A DNA stretch of 64,000 bases from Rhyzopertha dominica (Eukaryota > Arthropoda > Insecta > Coleoptera > Bostrichidae), in the NCBI GenBank assembly GCA_025024175.1, contig QCXZ01000137.1, forward strand, positions 1,302,001 to 1,366,000, written 5' to 3'. Every line of letters starts with the position of its first letter. The first letter of the stretch is position 1. Both the position numbers and the translations under genes were made by a program. Shown here in pieces: positions 25,084-38,480 of the stretch. The notes below the pieces were generated by a model that saw nothing but the letters and a program-made list of their open reading frames with translations, was not told the DNA's origin and searched no databases.

Positions 25084-26418
25084 AAATATCCTCTGGTTAT
25101 AGCTAGCTGGCCAACCTTCAACTACTGTTAAAGATGGTAGTATAACTTTCGAAACACGTGTTTAGGATTTAAAAATTTTTTGTTGTATACAATTTAGTTC
25201 TGTTTTATCACCTAATGATAAACCAACAATTTACTCTTAAATATGAGCTTGCAGCAAAACGGTAAAAAATTTTTGCAATGGTAAAAATTTTAAGATAAGC
25301 TGAGAAAGTGTTGCAACATTACCAAAACTAGCTTTGTAAAATTTTCCTTATAACCTCACTCAAGGTTATGCTTAAAAAAACGAAAATGCTTCATCTGAGT
25401 CTAACGAGAACAAAAAACAAAATATGAATCTTATTATTTGTAAGTCGAGAATGCTAAAGCATAGTGATATAGTAAATGTTTGGTTTCTAAGGTATCAAAA
25501 CGTGGTATTCGCCTCCTCCTGTCATTATTTACTTCATTAACTTAAAATTTAAAGAAAAAATCAAATCTCTATTTACTAAGTGGCCTTCTTTTCACTAGCA
25601 ATATCGCAGGTTCAACGCACTTCCCTTACGTACCCAAAAACGAACCCATTTAACAAATTGCCCAGACACATCCGAAACTCGTATCCTAACAGCTTCGTTT
25701 AAGAACTTTCCGTTCGCGAACAATATTACCGGGATTTATTCCAGCGCCCCGGCACTCTCAGAATAAAAATGCAAATGGCTGGGAACGAATACAACACAAT
25801 CCGCAACAACAGTAACTGCGTTTCGCAAAGTTTTCAGCCGATATGGGGGAAGTTAGCCAAGTTCCGGAATAATCCAGAAAGTAAAAGTGGAAGAGCGGTG
25901 TAACAACCGCGGCCGTGTATACACAGCCCGATGAATAAGTTTCGAGTTTTATCTCGACTTGGGAAGATAAACGCGCCGGGTCCGGCTTTAAGTGCCAAAG
26001 TGACATCCAGCTATGAAGGGAACGTAACTTTCGTCGCGGGATGGGGAGCATAACTCCTGGAAATGTCGCAAGTCGAGAGTTTAATGTGTTTTTATCAGGA
26101 TTTGTTTATATACTTCTTATGCGTTTTCATGTATTCAATTTTAAGTGGTTTTACATTTGGTACTTCTAACACCTGAAAAGTAAATAAGTTATTTCAATTG
26201 TTATTCCAAGACGTAAAAGACTAACAATCCGATTGTTCACTTAACATAACTTCTTCTTAAACTAGCAAAGATCGTTGCTTTGAAAAGTTAGTTCAAAAGT
26301 TATTAATTTTGTCTCAAGAAGTCATAGCGTATAGCTCATGGTCTATCAAATGTCATATAGACTGGAAAATATATTCCTTTAGAATTCCCCAATATTGGAA
26401 ATTATAATATTGATCTTT
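25084..26418. other. Unassigned DNA with a GC-rich island at 25590-26060
   Basis: No gene recognised. The island is GC-rich and single-copy in this window; the minus frame 25758-26051 lies wholly in it and matches no family. Confidence 0.3.
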
Positions 26419-26448
26419 TATTTATTTATTTATTTATTTATATTTATA
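26419..26448. repeat. TTTA microsatellite
   Basis: A run of about six TTTA units followed by TATTTATAATA, directly downstream of the mariner-like relic on its minus strand. Confidence 0.85.
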
Positions 26449-26454
26449 ATATTT

Positions 26455-27067
26455 CCTTCATCCTGCGGTAAAAATAGCACACCAGACAAGAATTTTGTCA
26501 GCAAACTTTGCCTTCGCTTTGTATCTTACATCATTTGGAACCTCTGCTAAGTTGTCGATGTAGAAACCATCGTTTCCTTGATTTCTGAATTGCTCAGAGT
26601 GAAATATCTCTCGTCATCCATCACAATGACAATGACGCAAAATGGTGTCGTCACAAATTATGACAACATTTTGGTATTCTAGCCAGTTGGTTTGCCGTAT
26701 ATTTTGGACATTTCTGTCTTGTATGGTATTTCTGACCATTTCTAGCCAACACCCTGCTGACAGTGCTCTTGGATACATGATATCTTCGTCCCCATTTCCT
26801 GACAGATGTTCCGACGGTGTTCTTCGCCCTTGCTACCAGTTGCTGCTCCCTGCGTGGAGTAAGAATTTTTGGCCGACCGCTTTTTGGCAAGTTCAGACTT
26901 GGGATACCTTGCTCACATTCAGCGATTGCACGATAAATCGTTCTACGGGATATATTTTGATGTTGGAACAGCCGAACAATTTCCACTTTGGGCATTTGTC
27001 CAACTAAGTTATAGATACTTTTGCGGAGCTCTAATTTCTGTGACATATCGACGATTTCAATATGCAA
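26455..27067 (-). pseudogene. Mariner-like transposase relic
   Basis: On the minus strand from 27067: MSQKLELRKSIYNLVGQMPK, then RRTIYRAIAECEQG, SGRPKILTPRREQQLVARAK, and STVSRVLARNGQKYHTRQK. These are two helix-turn-helix modules separated by a GRP linker, the DNA-binding half of a Tc1/mariner transposase. The frame ends at 26651, but similarity continues in other frames: DDERYF (first catalytic Asp region) and KAKFADKILVWCAI, until about 26460. The rest of the catalytic domain is missing. It is the same family as the element at 43075-44145 (shared RKSIYNLVGQ). No inverted repeats found. Confidence 0.88.
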
Positions 27068-27229
27068 CCTGACACTGTCTGTTTACTGACAGATCACTAA
27101 GAAACTTTTGGTTCCAAAGCATAAAATCATTCAAAATCTTATAAAAAGAATAATTAGAAAGATAATCAACATACTATCAAGTCTGGTAGTTAATGATTGA
27201 AAACCTAAAAGTATAAGAAGTAAAACTTA

Positions 27230-27510
27230 TTTGGTTTTAGTCGANGTTTATTAATCAATACAAGAATATTTATAAAATCCTTATACTGATAGTCTAAAGG
27301 CTTTGTTGACAATACGATCTATATGAGCCCTATATGTTAAAAACGAATTGAAGATAACACGTGAATCAGTCAGCCAACAGATTATAGCACAGTGCAGTCG
27401 CTAGAAGAATTAATCTTTACATAATCTGCAAATAACAAGTGTTTTGAGCGAATTAAACTATCTGCCAGGTCATTAATGAACAAAAGGAAAGGAACAGTGC
27501 CAATATGCCA
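27230..27510 (-). pseudogene. LINE reverse-transcriptase fragment
   Basis: Minus strand: VPFLLFINDLADSLI, then the catalytic box as LLFADYVKINSSSDC (Asp-Tyr in place of Asp-Asp), then after stops RAHIDRIVNKAFRLS, the thumb block of Jockey/CR1-like LINEs. About 280 bp survive. One catalytic Asp is lost and the frame is broken, so it is non-functional. Confidence 0.65.
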
Positions 27511-28940
27511 CATTTCGGGAGAAATCCATGTTGATTTGCGCACTCAATGTTGACAATGATAACAATGTAAGGTAACCTCAACCACATGTATTTCACTAAT
27601 AATGCAAAAATTCCTTCAGAAAATACGGTTAGAAACACAGGCTTTGCTTTGGATTCTTATTATTTGTATGTTTCATAAAAAAGGATAACAAAGAACCACG
27701 TTTTTTAAAGCTGCTAGACTTTTCAATTAGTCGAAGGTGTTGACTAAGGAAGAATTTCAAAAATTGGTGAGAAAGACGTCTACGAAGGAGTGTTTATTCA
27801 TAAAAGTAATGGCATGGCTACAATATGCGAAAGACGTAGAAATAGAGCTCTATGATCTATGACGTAACAATGTTCAGTACATTCAAAAAACTGCCGAATA
27901 CGTCAACCTTAAAGTAAACAGACAGGAGAAATTTATCTATTATAACTGAATGGCATCTGAAATAATCTGCAATTGCTGAAAAATACGTAAGAAAATTGGC
28001 TATAAACAAAATAGAATTTATAAGCTGATAGAAGGGGGGTAAAACATATGTGCAAGTGCTACAACACGGGCCTTTAATAAATATTATTAATCGGGACGTT
28101 GCTACTAATGTTAACAAATGATAAAATGATCTGGTAAAGTCAATATTGGAGAACAATATGAAATGCACGAACACTGATTCTAATGCTAGCTAGATGCTTG
28201 AAAATTTGTACCCCGTTTGAACAATTTGCGGACAAAATTACACACTTACTAACCCCAAACGCATTCAATCTTCCCAGATATGCATTTAAGCAGATTTTCC
28301 ACTATTACCCTGATTAAAGCTTCGGTTGCCAAGCAGCAACAACCTGAGCATCTCGTGTATTATGCAAGGCACAATATCGCTGATCGCGCACTCTCGTCAA
28401 GAATTCAAATTCTGTCGCAAATTAAATTATCGATTCGCCTCTGGAGCGGCTTTGAAAGCTGACCCTCCGTGAAGCACTTGCCGGGAAAAGAATCTAACAA
28501 TCTCGTTAAATCCGGCCGCCAAAAGGAGAATAATTCTCTGTAATTCCAACGGAATCCAGCTGCGGTACAGCTCAACAATTCGAAATTCGAGACGGGCGGT
28601 ATTAATAAAATAACTCTCTTCCGTTGAGAACGAATGGTTAGAAACAGTAAAGAAACAGTTGAGATTCGTGCTCTTTGAAGTGTAGCACGCTTTGGACCAG
28701 TTCCTAGTGTTTTATAGCTGGAGAACAGAGGAACTATTTTTAATGTTCCAGCCATAAATACAGTATGTTTCACGAATGATAATGACCCTGACGAAATTAA
28801 AAATGCAACCCAAAATACATTTGCAGAAGTAACATTGATAATTGTTCATCGTCTTAAAAACTATAAAACGTAAAGAGCTGTATAAATTCGTAAATTTTGA
28901 CATAAACTTCAATCATTTGCTTTAAGTAAATTCGGTATTG
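27511..28940. other. Unassigned DNA with a GC-richer island at 28240-28620
   Basis: Open frames at 27857-28174 and 28405-28773 (minus) resemble no known protein. The island is moderately GC-rich and single-copy in the window. Confidence 0.3.
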
Positions 28941-30014
28941 TAAAACAAATTTTATTTTTTAAAAATGTTTATTCAATAACACTAATGTAATAAATGCTCA
29001 AAATGTCGCCCTCCGCGGTTTCCACAAGATTAAATTCAAGCCCAAAACGCTCTTTTAACATGCATTAACATCTCTGGAGTGATGGATCTACATGCATCAC
29101 GTATTTTATTTTCTAAATGGTCTACACTTTCAATTGGTGTTTGGTATACTTGCACTTTTACCATTCCCCACAGAAGAAATCCAAAGGAGTAAGGTCCGGG
29201 CTTCTCGGTGGCCAATGATTAATTGAACCTCTTCCTATCCATCGGTTAAGCAAAACCAAATCAAGATGATTTCGCACTAGTCTATGATAATGCGCAGGTG
29301 CCCTATCTTATTGAAACCATAGATCTTGTCTTACTTGTAAAATTATATTTTGTAGAAGTAACCCTAAAATGTTTGTTAAAAAATTTAGATAAGTATTGTT
29401 GTTTAAACTATCGCGAAAAAAATAAGGCCGAACAATTTGACTCCCCAATATTCCGCACCAGACATTCGTCGAGTAGATAGTTTGAAAATGTCGAATCCAA
29501 CGTGGATTTTCTTGCGCATGTTATGTTTGTTAACTCCACCATTATTAGAAAATCTTGCTTCATCTGAAAAGCAAATGTCATAAAATCTGACATTGAAATT
29601 TTGGTATTCCCGAAAAAAGTTACAAAAAGCCAGTCTCTCAGGATAATCTGTCTCCTTTAAGGCCTGAACCAATTGCAAGTGATACGGATGAAATTGATTG
29701 CCTTTAATTATTCGGTGTACTGAAGACAGACTAATACCGGTTGCTCTTGAGACTACCCTTTGACTAGTATGAGGATTTTCGGCAATCATTACCAATACTC
29801 TAATTTCATTGTCAGGGCCCGTTGCTGTTCTTTCTCTCGACTTTTTCAGTGGTGGCCAGTTTGTCCTTAAAGTTAATTCAAGTCTCTTGGAAATTGTCTC
29901 TTCATCCAATCGCTTACAAATCATGTTTACACCAATAGTAACTACGTAAAACAGAGATTTATACCCACATTTTGACATTACATCAAATTTACTGAAGCAA
30001 TAACCAATGGACAA
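28941..30014 (-). pseudogene. DDE transposase relic, nearly full length
   Basis: Minus strand from 30014. An intact frame to 29403 gives a helix-turn-helix segment (PHTSQRVVSRATGISLSSVH), then FYDICFSDEARFSNNGGVN with the first catalytic Asp. A one-base frame change near 29500 is followed by TIYSTNVWCGILGSQIVRPY, LWFQ-stop-DRAPAHYH with the second Asp, RWIGRGSINHWPPRSPDLTP and LDFF with the third. A stop replaces a Gln codon and another replaces Trp further on. Length and order fit the roughly 330-residue insect transposases of the Tc1/mariner/IS630 superfamily; 13914-14485 is a relative. Inverted repeats were not identified. Confidence 0.87.
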
Positions 30015-32387
30015 TAACTAGTTAATCACGGTGATCAAGTACGCCATATCTTACTACAGCAAGCACGGATAACTCCGGGTTCCGTCCACTGCATTAGGCC
30101 GAAGGTCAATTGCGTAATGTGTTTGTTGGGATTAATCAGTAAATGGCAGGTGCAGCTATTCACAGCGGTTTACAGCGACATAAGCTTCAGGTCTAATTAA
30201 CATTAGGGCTCACGTCAGGTTATAGCAATGTAGTGTTTCAATGCGTAAACGACACGATTTCAGGATCTCGCTTAAACTTACTATTAACGTTAATAGCTCG
30301 ACTTCTATACATTTTTTTGTACTATTTTAACCAAAATATGAGGATGTTCGCAATCTGGAGATTATGCCCTTTTAATAAATTTCTGCTTCTAAGGTTTTGG
30401 AAATTTACTATTAAATTTGAAAGAGTTTGTCTAGAAGAAAAGTATTGTTTAGTAACAAAGCTCATTAAGTACATCAGTTTTTTGGAAGTTATCAAATAAT
30501 AATAATAAAACACTTGCTTATGATCCTACTTCCAAACCTTTATTTTTGGCAAAACCAAATGCCAGAATTTCAATCGCCAAGTGGCCTTCTTCGGCGGCTT
30601 AGCACATATGACTAAATTTAATAAAACACTGAACACATTTAAACATAGTTGTGTGGTGTGGGAAAAGAATATGTTTATATCATATTTTTGACTTTACGAT
30701 AGCGATGAGTGAATTATTTAAGGGCGTGAGATCCGTATTTAGCAGATGGTTTGAATTCAGTTTTATGTAAACAGAATTAAGAGGTTGAAGTTGGCGCATG
30801 TTGAAGATTTGATGTTCTTGACGTTAGCTATATTAAATTTGTGACCTTTCAATATTATGTAATGCTAGTGCAGATTATTCTTCATCTCTATTGTTTACGT
30901 GGTACATATTTTTGGGTAGTTACTGCGTTTAATTTGATAAATTCCAGATTTGTTTAACATGTCTTCTGTATCCAGGGAGTTGCCTAATAAGTTTGTAAAT
31001 GTGCAGTTGTTACCAAAAGCAAAATTAATATTAAATTTAGAAAATAAATTTTGCACAAGTTTTGCTGAGCATAAAAAACAATCATTACTTAGATGAAAAC
31101 GACGTTACGATCTTTAAATTTTCCAAAAATTTCTTTAAAAATTAATTTAGTACATAACAATCGCCACAGTATTTTTATTCCCGCTATAGTGACATAATTC
31201 CCCATTAATTTCACTCGACACATTTCCACAGGCAATTTCTACCGCCATTGCTCTATTTCAAATTTCCCACTACTCTAATTTAAATAACTAATGACGACTC
31301 CGCGTCAACAGCACCGCACCAGGTGTTCATTTCCTGAATAATACATGCAAAAATAATTATTATGCATCAAACAAACGAATGCGGTTACTGCATCAACGAT
31401 GCATACATTAAAGCTGCATGTGTGGCTTAACTGTGCTATAATAATTCAAATGCGCGAAATTCCCGGATTGTTTACAAATTCCCGAATCTAAACTTCAGAA
31501 AAGACCGAGATAACTGGAGAACCCGATCGTTCCCAGTAAGAAATCCTGTTTACCTCGCATCAATCTCCATAGCGCCATTCTTATTAGGATTTCAATACGT
31601 TTTTTACAACCTTCCGCACGTATTTCCGCTTATCAGCGCCACACATTCATCACAGCCCGGGGCATTGCGGAATTGTCCGCCAGGCGGCGCTGCATGTGAA
31701 ATCTAGCAGAGTATANTGTTCGGCTTAGGCGGCTTTGGCCCCAAAAGCATTTACAGCAGTTACTTCCAATATTGCTTATTAGAAAAAAGTATTGTAGTAT
31801 TCATTCTGCTTAAAAAAAACAAATCTCTGCGTGAAGAAATTATTATTGTATTATTATTAATGCAGGTATCGATGAAAATTAACCTCACTTAATCATTCTC
31901 GGGAAGACAGACTTTTTTCATATCGTACAAATTGAATTGTATTCCTAACTTATTTGTAGCGCATCGCCAGTTTGAATTTGATAATTAACAATAAAATTTA
32001 CTTCGTTAGTATAAAGAAAGGTGCTGCGAAATGACAATAAAATAGATAATCAACTTTCACTATTTAAACTTCTGAATGTACTTACTAATGTGATCAAACT
32101 TTTTCAGCCTAAAGATAAACCTGCATCCATGGCATCGAAGCAGGAGTAATACACAACAATGCTATAAAGTAGATGGAACATAACAAAAAAACTTAATATT
32201 TACATTATATAAGCTTGAGGGCAACATAGCGTTTTCGAATTATCTAGCCAGCCTGAGATATACAGTGACAAGACCAAAACTCTTTAGCCCTTAACAGACA
32301 GTTAACATTATTATTTATTAAATACTTATCGATATTTGACTTAATAATAGGCTTCAGGATTTTAGTTGCAAACGAATTACACTACTC
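30015..32387. other. Unassigned DNA with islands at 30040-30220 and 31200-31720
   Basis: No gene. The larger island contains several ATTA cores and ends near an N at 31716. The frames around 30233-30513 are AT-rich and overlap on both strands, typical of chance. Confidence 0.3.
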
Positions 32388-33540
32388 TTGTCACTCTTAA
32401 ACCTTAAGTTAATATTTCCACAAGGTGAGATTATATCATATGTCGTTTTCGGTGGAGCCTCCTGGGATGAGGTAGCTCAGTCAGCTTCTTGTGGTGTGGG
32501 TGCAATTATTGATTGGTTGAACTCATTCAAACTAACAATAAACATTGCCAAATCAAAATATATAGCCTTCTCGTTGACAGCAGCAAACAGACCTAACTAC
32601 ACCAGGATCAAGATACAAGGAACAGATTGGACAATTGACGAGGTTAGGGATATCAAATATCTAGGTATTCACATAGATAAACATCTCAAGTGGGACAAAC
32701 ATATTATAAAACTTAGTAATAATATCCGTAAACTAATACACAAATTTTACGTTTTAAGAGAAATTCTTAGTCCAAAATTACTAGTAATAATTTACAAAAC
32801 AATAGTAGAATCCCTCATTAATTATGGTATTGTGGTGTGGGGAGGTTTGGCTGGAACTTGCTTGCGGCAACTGAACGTCACACAAAACTATATTCTAAAA
32901 ATTATTTACAAGCGCAGCAGATATTTCCCAACTGATTGCCTTTACAATGACAACATACCTAATGTTAGAACTTTATATATAATAAGTGTTTGCCGATATA
33001 TTCATCTATACAAAACTCGTAGGGAATATATTGACCACTCCTATAACACGAGAAGTCATAGTCGTAATCTGTTGAAAACTCCAACTAGTAATACCAACTT
33101 AGGCACACGCTTTTTGAATTTCTTGGCACCTAGGTTCTACAATATGTTACCAACAGACATAAAACAGATAAAGGAATAAAAACCTTTATTAAACAATGTA
33201 GAACATATGTTGTGCAACATCTTGATAAATTTATGACATACTTTTCTGTTTCTGCATAGCATGGCTTGAATGTGACCTGTTGTTAATTCTGCTATTAATT
33301 GTTGTTTCTCTTTGTGAGTTCTAATTTTATGTTATACTAAATAAGGTAATGTATCTCATTAATAACTTACGATTATTAATAAATGTCTTTGTTTTATGCA
33401 CGCACAGATGTTTACTCATCTAGGTGCAAATTATAAAACAACTTAGTTATAGTAATGTAATACTTATGATGTAATAATATTGCCAGTTGTCTATTATGCT
33501 AAATATACTGAATACTGAATACTAAATACTTATGTCTAAA
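32388..33540 (+). pseudogene. 5'-truncated LINE: RT thumb, C-terminal domain and 3' tail
   Basis: The 263-codon frame at 32388-33179 begins inside the RT palm. The metal-binding box is missing: ISY runs straight into VVFGGASWDE, where related LINEs have ISYADDT before it. Then come WLNSFKLTINIAKSKYIAFS, KYLGIHIDKHLKWDKHI, VESLINYGIVVWGG and, near the end, YNTRSHSRN and APRFYNMLPTDI. This is the classic C-terminal half of a Jockey/I/CR1-like ORF2. A 3' untranslated part follows and ends in a TGAATAC-type tandem tail near 33508-33532, as expected for a short-repeat LINE end. Insertion by target-primed reverse transcription explains the 5' truncation. Confidence 0.87.
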
Positions 33541-36500
33541 TGCAAAGTACATAAAATAAACGATAAATGAGCTCTTTAAGTATGAGTTGTTAGTAAACAT
33601 CACATCATTCAAAGTTGAAGATTGGCTACTCTATTAATTGTATAAAACTAGATTTATTCCTGCAATTCAACTGTTGAAAGAGATTTTATTTTTCTCCGAA
33701 ATTCACGTGCAAACACTTCGCGATCTTTATTTCATATATAATACAAAATTAAGGTTTGTAATCCACATAATGTATACTAGCACATTTCATGAACTAGTAA
33801 CTACACCATCTGCAGAAAAAAATGCTGCTACAGTTTTATCCAGTAAACCCAGATCCTTTCCCGAGGCCTTGCGAGAAGAGAACACGTCCCCTACGAGATT
33901 TGTTAGCAGGCCAGATAGGCGCAATCAAGCGCGTAAAGTTGAATTTATGCTGGTTTGCGATTTAAATTGGCAGCGGGCGCCTAGGGTAGAATTGACAGGG
34001 GATAAGATGGTCTCACGCCAGAAACGTAATGAACCATGAAACTTAGATAAAGTGGTGTAGATAAGAGATGTAGCGCCACGTATAAGCATTTAACATACCA
34101 AATAAGGGGTGCAAAAACGCTTACCAATCTTTAAAAACATCAAAAGCGCGTTATTTTATCTGTTTCGGAACAAAAAAGACACGTAACGGTGCAAAAATCC
34201 ATCATTTACCTGTCAAATTTATCGTAAATAGTTCGCCTTTGCACGAACTCATAAATGCTTCCACGCTTCAGTCAAAACACGAGCGAACTTCACTCGGTTG
34301 AACTTGGAGGAAACTTCCGGTTAGGGGCAGCACCGGGTGCTTCGAAATAACTTAAGGGGATTATCCATGCAAAAGATGCGAAAACAGCAGGCGGCACACG
34401 TCAACCGGAAATACGGGACGTCATCTGCTCGACCCGAGAGACCGAACTACCCCGGTTTCCCCTGCTCGTTGTAAAAAGGATGTCAGTAGAGAAAGATAAA
34501 ATGACTGAGTTTAGAAAACAAATTAATATGCTGTTGTTTGTTATATATTATAACTTTCATTTACACTTTTATGATGTCTAATCACGGTTCCGTACAAGAA
34601 TACAGTAAAAGCAATCAAGAAATTTGCACACGTACCGAAAACAGCGCGCCAATTTTGTGATTACGTCGCTTTGAAGACGAGCAAAGTACGNTTTAAACCA
34701 CTTTCTAGTTAGCATGTGTATGTTAAAATAAGAAGTCAGATTTTGATTATTAAGTAGTATGTGTAGCCGTCATACTAAACGCCAAATAAGTGACCTAATG
34801 GCAGTTATAAAGTAACGCGCTACCCCTTATATATACAAAAATGTGCCAAACATTTGTTTTCTGATGTAATTTGTCTTTAATTTCCAAATATTTTGAAGCT
34901 ACGTTGTCAAATACCTTTTTCCATTAATATTACAATTCGATATTCCTCTTATCAGCATGTGCTTTGGGACGNCTTCATTTTAAGTTTGCATCATCAACAT
35001 CTTTNTTAAAGGTCTATTGCATTATAACTAGTATTGAAAAACACAAAAATTCAGAAGTCAAGAAATGGTGGACGAAGGAACTGCTGCTTGAAATATAAGA
35101 TATTGACATTGCTCCAGTTGTTATTGGGGTAATCTAGCTACAGCGATTATTAATTTAATTTTTCTGGATGATTTTTGTTCTCGTTAATATGTTACCACTG
35201 CTCCTGATACAATTTAGATGCTCTTTGAAAATGACTAATAATCATTTTTACAATTTATCTCTTCCACTTAGCCAAGGACATTCAAAATATAGCTTAGGGT
35301 CTTTCCATTTTCATCTGACTTTAACCAATAACTTCAGCCAACATCTGTAAATGTCACGGGACTGAAAAATAATATCCGACTGCAAGTCATACTTCATAGC
35401 GCGCAATAAGTTCAAGCCAAGTAATTTAATTTCCATTTCCCGTAGCGCAGAGAAAAAAACCAGTCAGTGATTTTGCATCCACAAGTAGCTGCACTCGCTC
35501 CAACAGCAGTCGAATGAAATCGAATAGTTTTCTTTGATGCTTGCGCCCAATATCTGCAACTGAATATTTAGCTGGATGCGGAAGTATATAGATAGAAACT
35601 GAGACTTTTTCGATTAAAAAGGTATGGATTTATCCAGATAGACTTTGGAGATTAAGGGTCTCGGTCTCTCAGTTGTCTGATTTTGAGCGAAATTACAGAT
35701 TTCGGGCATGTGGCTATGAATTAACAGGTTTTTAGGTGTTTCATTGTTTCATTCTGCTTAAAGTACCTCAAAAATAATAATTCTTTTCCATAACACAATG
35801 TCTAATGATTGGTGTTTGAAAATTAGACCAGTCTGAATGTTTGGGTACCTTACAAACAGCCGACTATAATCTACTGGTATGCTTTGTATAATTCGATATG
35901 TCGCAATTTAGGAGTGGTCATTTCAATTAAAACAATAAAATTTTAGTGAATATCACAGTGAATGCTCAAGTGTTTTTTTTACCATCACCATTGGATTCTT
36001 CTCGAAAAGTTAACAAACTAGATACATTTTTGGTGAATGTTTTCTATATAAAATTTATAGATACGTTATAATTTGCATAGTGTTCATTGTGATTTATTTA
36101 GTTGATCCGATTTATGATGATGTATGATTAATTGCATTATTTTATATAAAAGTTTATTCCTACCGAACTTCTGGCGTTTAAGAAGCCTCGTAGGTTTTTT
36201 TAAAGAAATGCAATACTATCTGCTTAAACATGTAGCTCTAGTAGAATAATTAATTAAAATAGAAAATATCAACATTTTGTTGCACAAATTGTGTCAGGAT
36301 GTGCTGAATATTCTGAAATTAATTAGAATCGCAATTCTTTCGACTTATATTTGAGAATTTAAGTGTGAATTTCTGTTTGAATACTATCCTATTAACATTA
36401 TATTTCAAATCGATAAGAATCTTATCACGTTGATGATGCATCAAAGTCGTTTTACAAAGCGGAAAAGCAGTAAANNGTTGTTTCTTTTTCTTCAGCAAAA

Positions 36501-37239
36501 CTAGACTATCTAAAGTTTTCCCTGATAGCTNCATAATCGTATTAGTACTAGTCGATATAACCTCATCTTGGATCTCCCAACGTCCGTCCGAGGGTCCAGC
36601 AAATAACGTACATCACACTACGCCGTTTGGCCTGATTACGGCGTCGCGACGCGTTATCTTCTGACGCCGTTGTGTGTATCGCTTTCACCGGCATGGGGTC
36701 GCAATAACAACGTCAGTTTAATGCACAAACCGCGTCACTGCGACGTGATTTGAACCACAGCATGACCGCGCTGAAATGATGTACAGGAGCTTAACGTTTT
36801 GTTCCATAAATTCAGGCGGCGGCTTGCGGATGATGTTTAAATTTAGTCACGTTCTAGTCGAAGTTGCGAACTCTGGCTATCTGCAAAAACTATGGGCGTT
36901 GGGGGGGGGGGGTAAATNGGGAGGGCCGATGCAAAGATAGGGAATGCCGTGGTGNCGAGATATGCATTAATAGGTTATTGATTGAAATACGTATCGTTAG
37001 TCGAAATTTCAGCAGCTTCAGCTCAATGTGCAACGAATTTGAACGTTAAGAAATCACAGAGACAAAAGAAGCACACAGTTTCCGTATATTTATAAAATAA
37101 TTTTTTTAATTGGACTGGTGCACAACTATAACCCCATCTAAATACAAAGAATTGAATAAATCTTAACAAAACATTCGTAAATTAATAATGGGTTTGGCCT
37201 CCAATCTTCCTAGTTAGCTCAAGAATTCTACAATTCATG
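33541..37239. other. Unassigned DNA with islands at 33840-34040, 34240-34500 and 36540-36860
   Basis: No gene recognised. The island at 36540-36860 is the most GC-rich and ends near a run of G (36901-36912) and N calls. The 133-codon frame 33638-34039 begins at a non-ATG codon and matches nothing known. Confidence 0.3.
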
Positions 37240-37770
37240 CTTCCAACCAAATTAATTAATTATTAAATATTCAAACAACGAATTTTCAAATACTATAATA
37301 ACAATACAACAACCAAGAACAATTCAAACACACAGTATGTTCCAATACCATACGTTCCAGGGGTATCGGAGGGCGTCAATAGAATCCTAGAAAATAACAA
37401 CCTAAAATGTGCGTATGCTAATCATAACAATTTGGGAAAAACGTTATACACAAAACTGAAAAGCAAAAACAAAAAAGATTAAATTACACACGTAGATTGC
37501 CCTGCTGTATACATTGGCCAAAGTAACCAATATTTATGTAATCGTCTTAAACAACATAAAAATAAGAACAATAACAAAACAGCTCTTAACAAGCATGAAG
37601 AACAATATAATCACTCTTTCGATTTTCAGAACACCAAAATTATTGACAGAGAAACACACCTTTAAGGACGGCTCATGCTAGAAATGATACATATAAAACA
37701 GAACAAAACATCCATAAACGATAGAACAGACATAAACCATCTCAGCAAAATCTATAATCAAATCATATGA
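37240..37770 (+). pseudogene. Second Penelope-like family: linker and GIY-YIG domain
   Basis: Readable frame 37342-37770 with two internal stops. It starts PIPYVPGVSEGVNRILENNN, the YVPG-S block that precedes the endonuclease in many Penelope-like elements, then LKCAYANHNNLGKTLYTKLK, a stop, and the GIY-YIG core DCPAVYIGQSNQYLCNRLKQ, then KTALNKHEEQYNHSFDF, NTKIIDRETHL, a stop in place of an Arg, and MLEMIHIKQN to the terminal stop at 37768. The wording differs from copies A-C (no CGKC, no RATRLQQ), so it is a separate lineage. No reverse transcriptase upstream: 5'-truncated. Confidence 0.85.
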
Positions 37771-38289
37771 CCGATGTATGCAGCAGAAGCAGTCTCTTCG
37801 TCTCCTTATTTAGTTTCCCGCGAAAAATTGTTCAAAATGTAAACACGCATAGTACTAACCTAATACCCATAATATCACTAAATACAGTGCAATAACTCTT
37901 TCTCTTTGACATCATGACATTGTCACATGCCGTGACAAAATACGAATTTTAATAAATGTTAACGTATTAGTTATAAACGTGTGACTAATTACCATGTAAA
38001 GGACACATAATTTGTGATGTGTTTGAGGTGTGCATCAAATGTGTAAGTGTTAGTTACTATACGCAACCAACAGCGAGAAAAATATTGTTTGACTTTTCAG
38101 AATGGTGTAGCGGACCACATCATTGTTAATGTATGACTTGAAGATGGAAGCGGCCGCTCAATTAAGTCTCAATTAAATTGTTAATTATTAATATCTAAAA
38201 TTAATTTATTTTCTCATATCCACGACATAACCTACAAACGCTCATGAATCAGGGAAAACGAAATCAAACACAAACAAAATTATTTAATA
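37771..38289. other. Unassigned DNA
   Basis: AT-rich with no recognisable feature; may include the 3' untranslated part of the element just upstream. Confidence 0.35.
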
Positions 38290-38480
38290 TTCTTAGTACC
38301 AAATTGACCTGAACCTCTACTAATGAATTTTCGAGTTCATGTATGCTGGCATATCGTCGATTATCCCCAAAGATACCCCAAAGGTTTTCAATTGGGTTCA
38401 TGTCAGGTGAACAAGAAGGGCATTCTAACAATTCGACATTTTGTCGTTTTGATCAAGGTGGGGCTACAGTTATGCTCCCC
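38290..38480 (-). pseudogene. Tc1-like transposase fragment, third catalytic region
   Basis: Minus strand: VELLECPSCSPDMNPIENLW, where SPDMNPIENLWG is the hallmark block of Tc1-family transposases and its Glu is the third member of the DDE triad; it continues GDNRRYASIHELENSLVEVQ. Upstream the frame meets a stop. Only about 60 codons remain, so the copy is dead. This is a different family from the mariner-like relics in the window. Confidence 0.8.

Noticed and set aside
26642..27072. Plus-strand frames opposite the mariner-like transposase
   Set aside because: They are shadows of the minus-strand coding sequence, which has clear helix-turn-helix motifs.
33638..34039. 133-codon frame as a host exon
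   Set aside because: It begins at a non-ATG codon, has no recognisable motif, and its composition changes halfway from AT-rich to GC-rich DNA.
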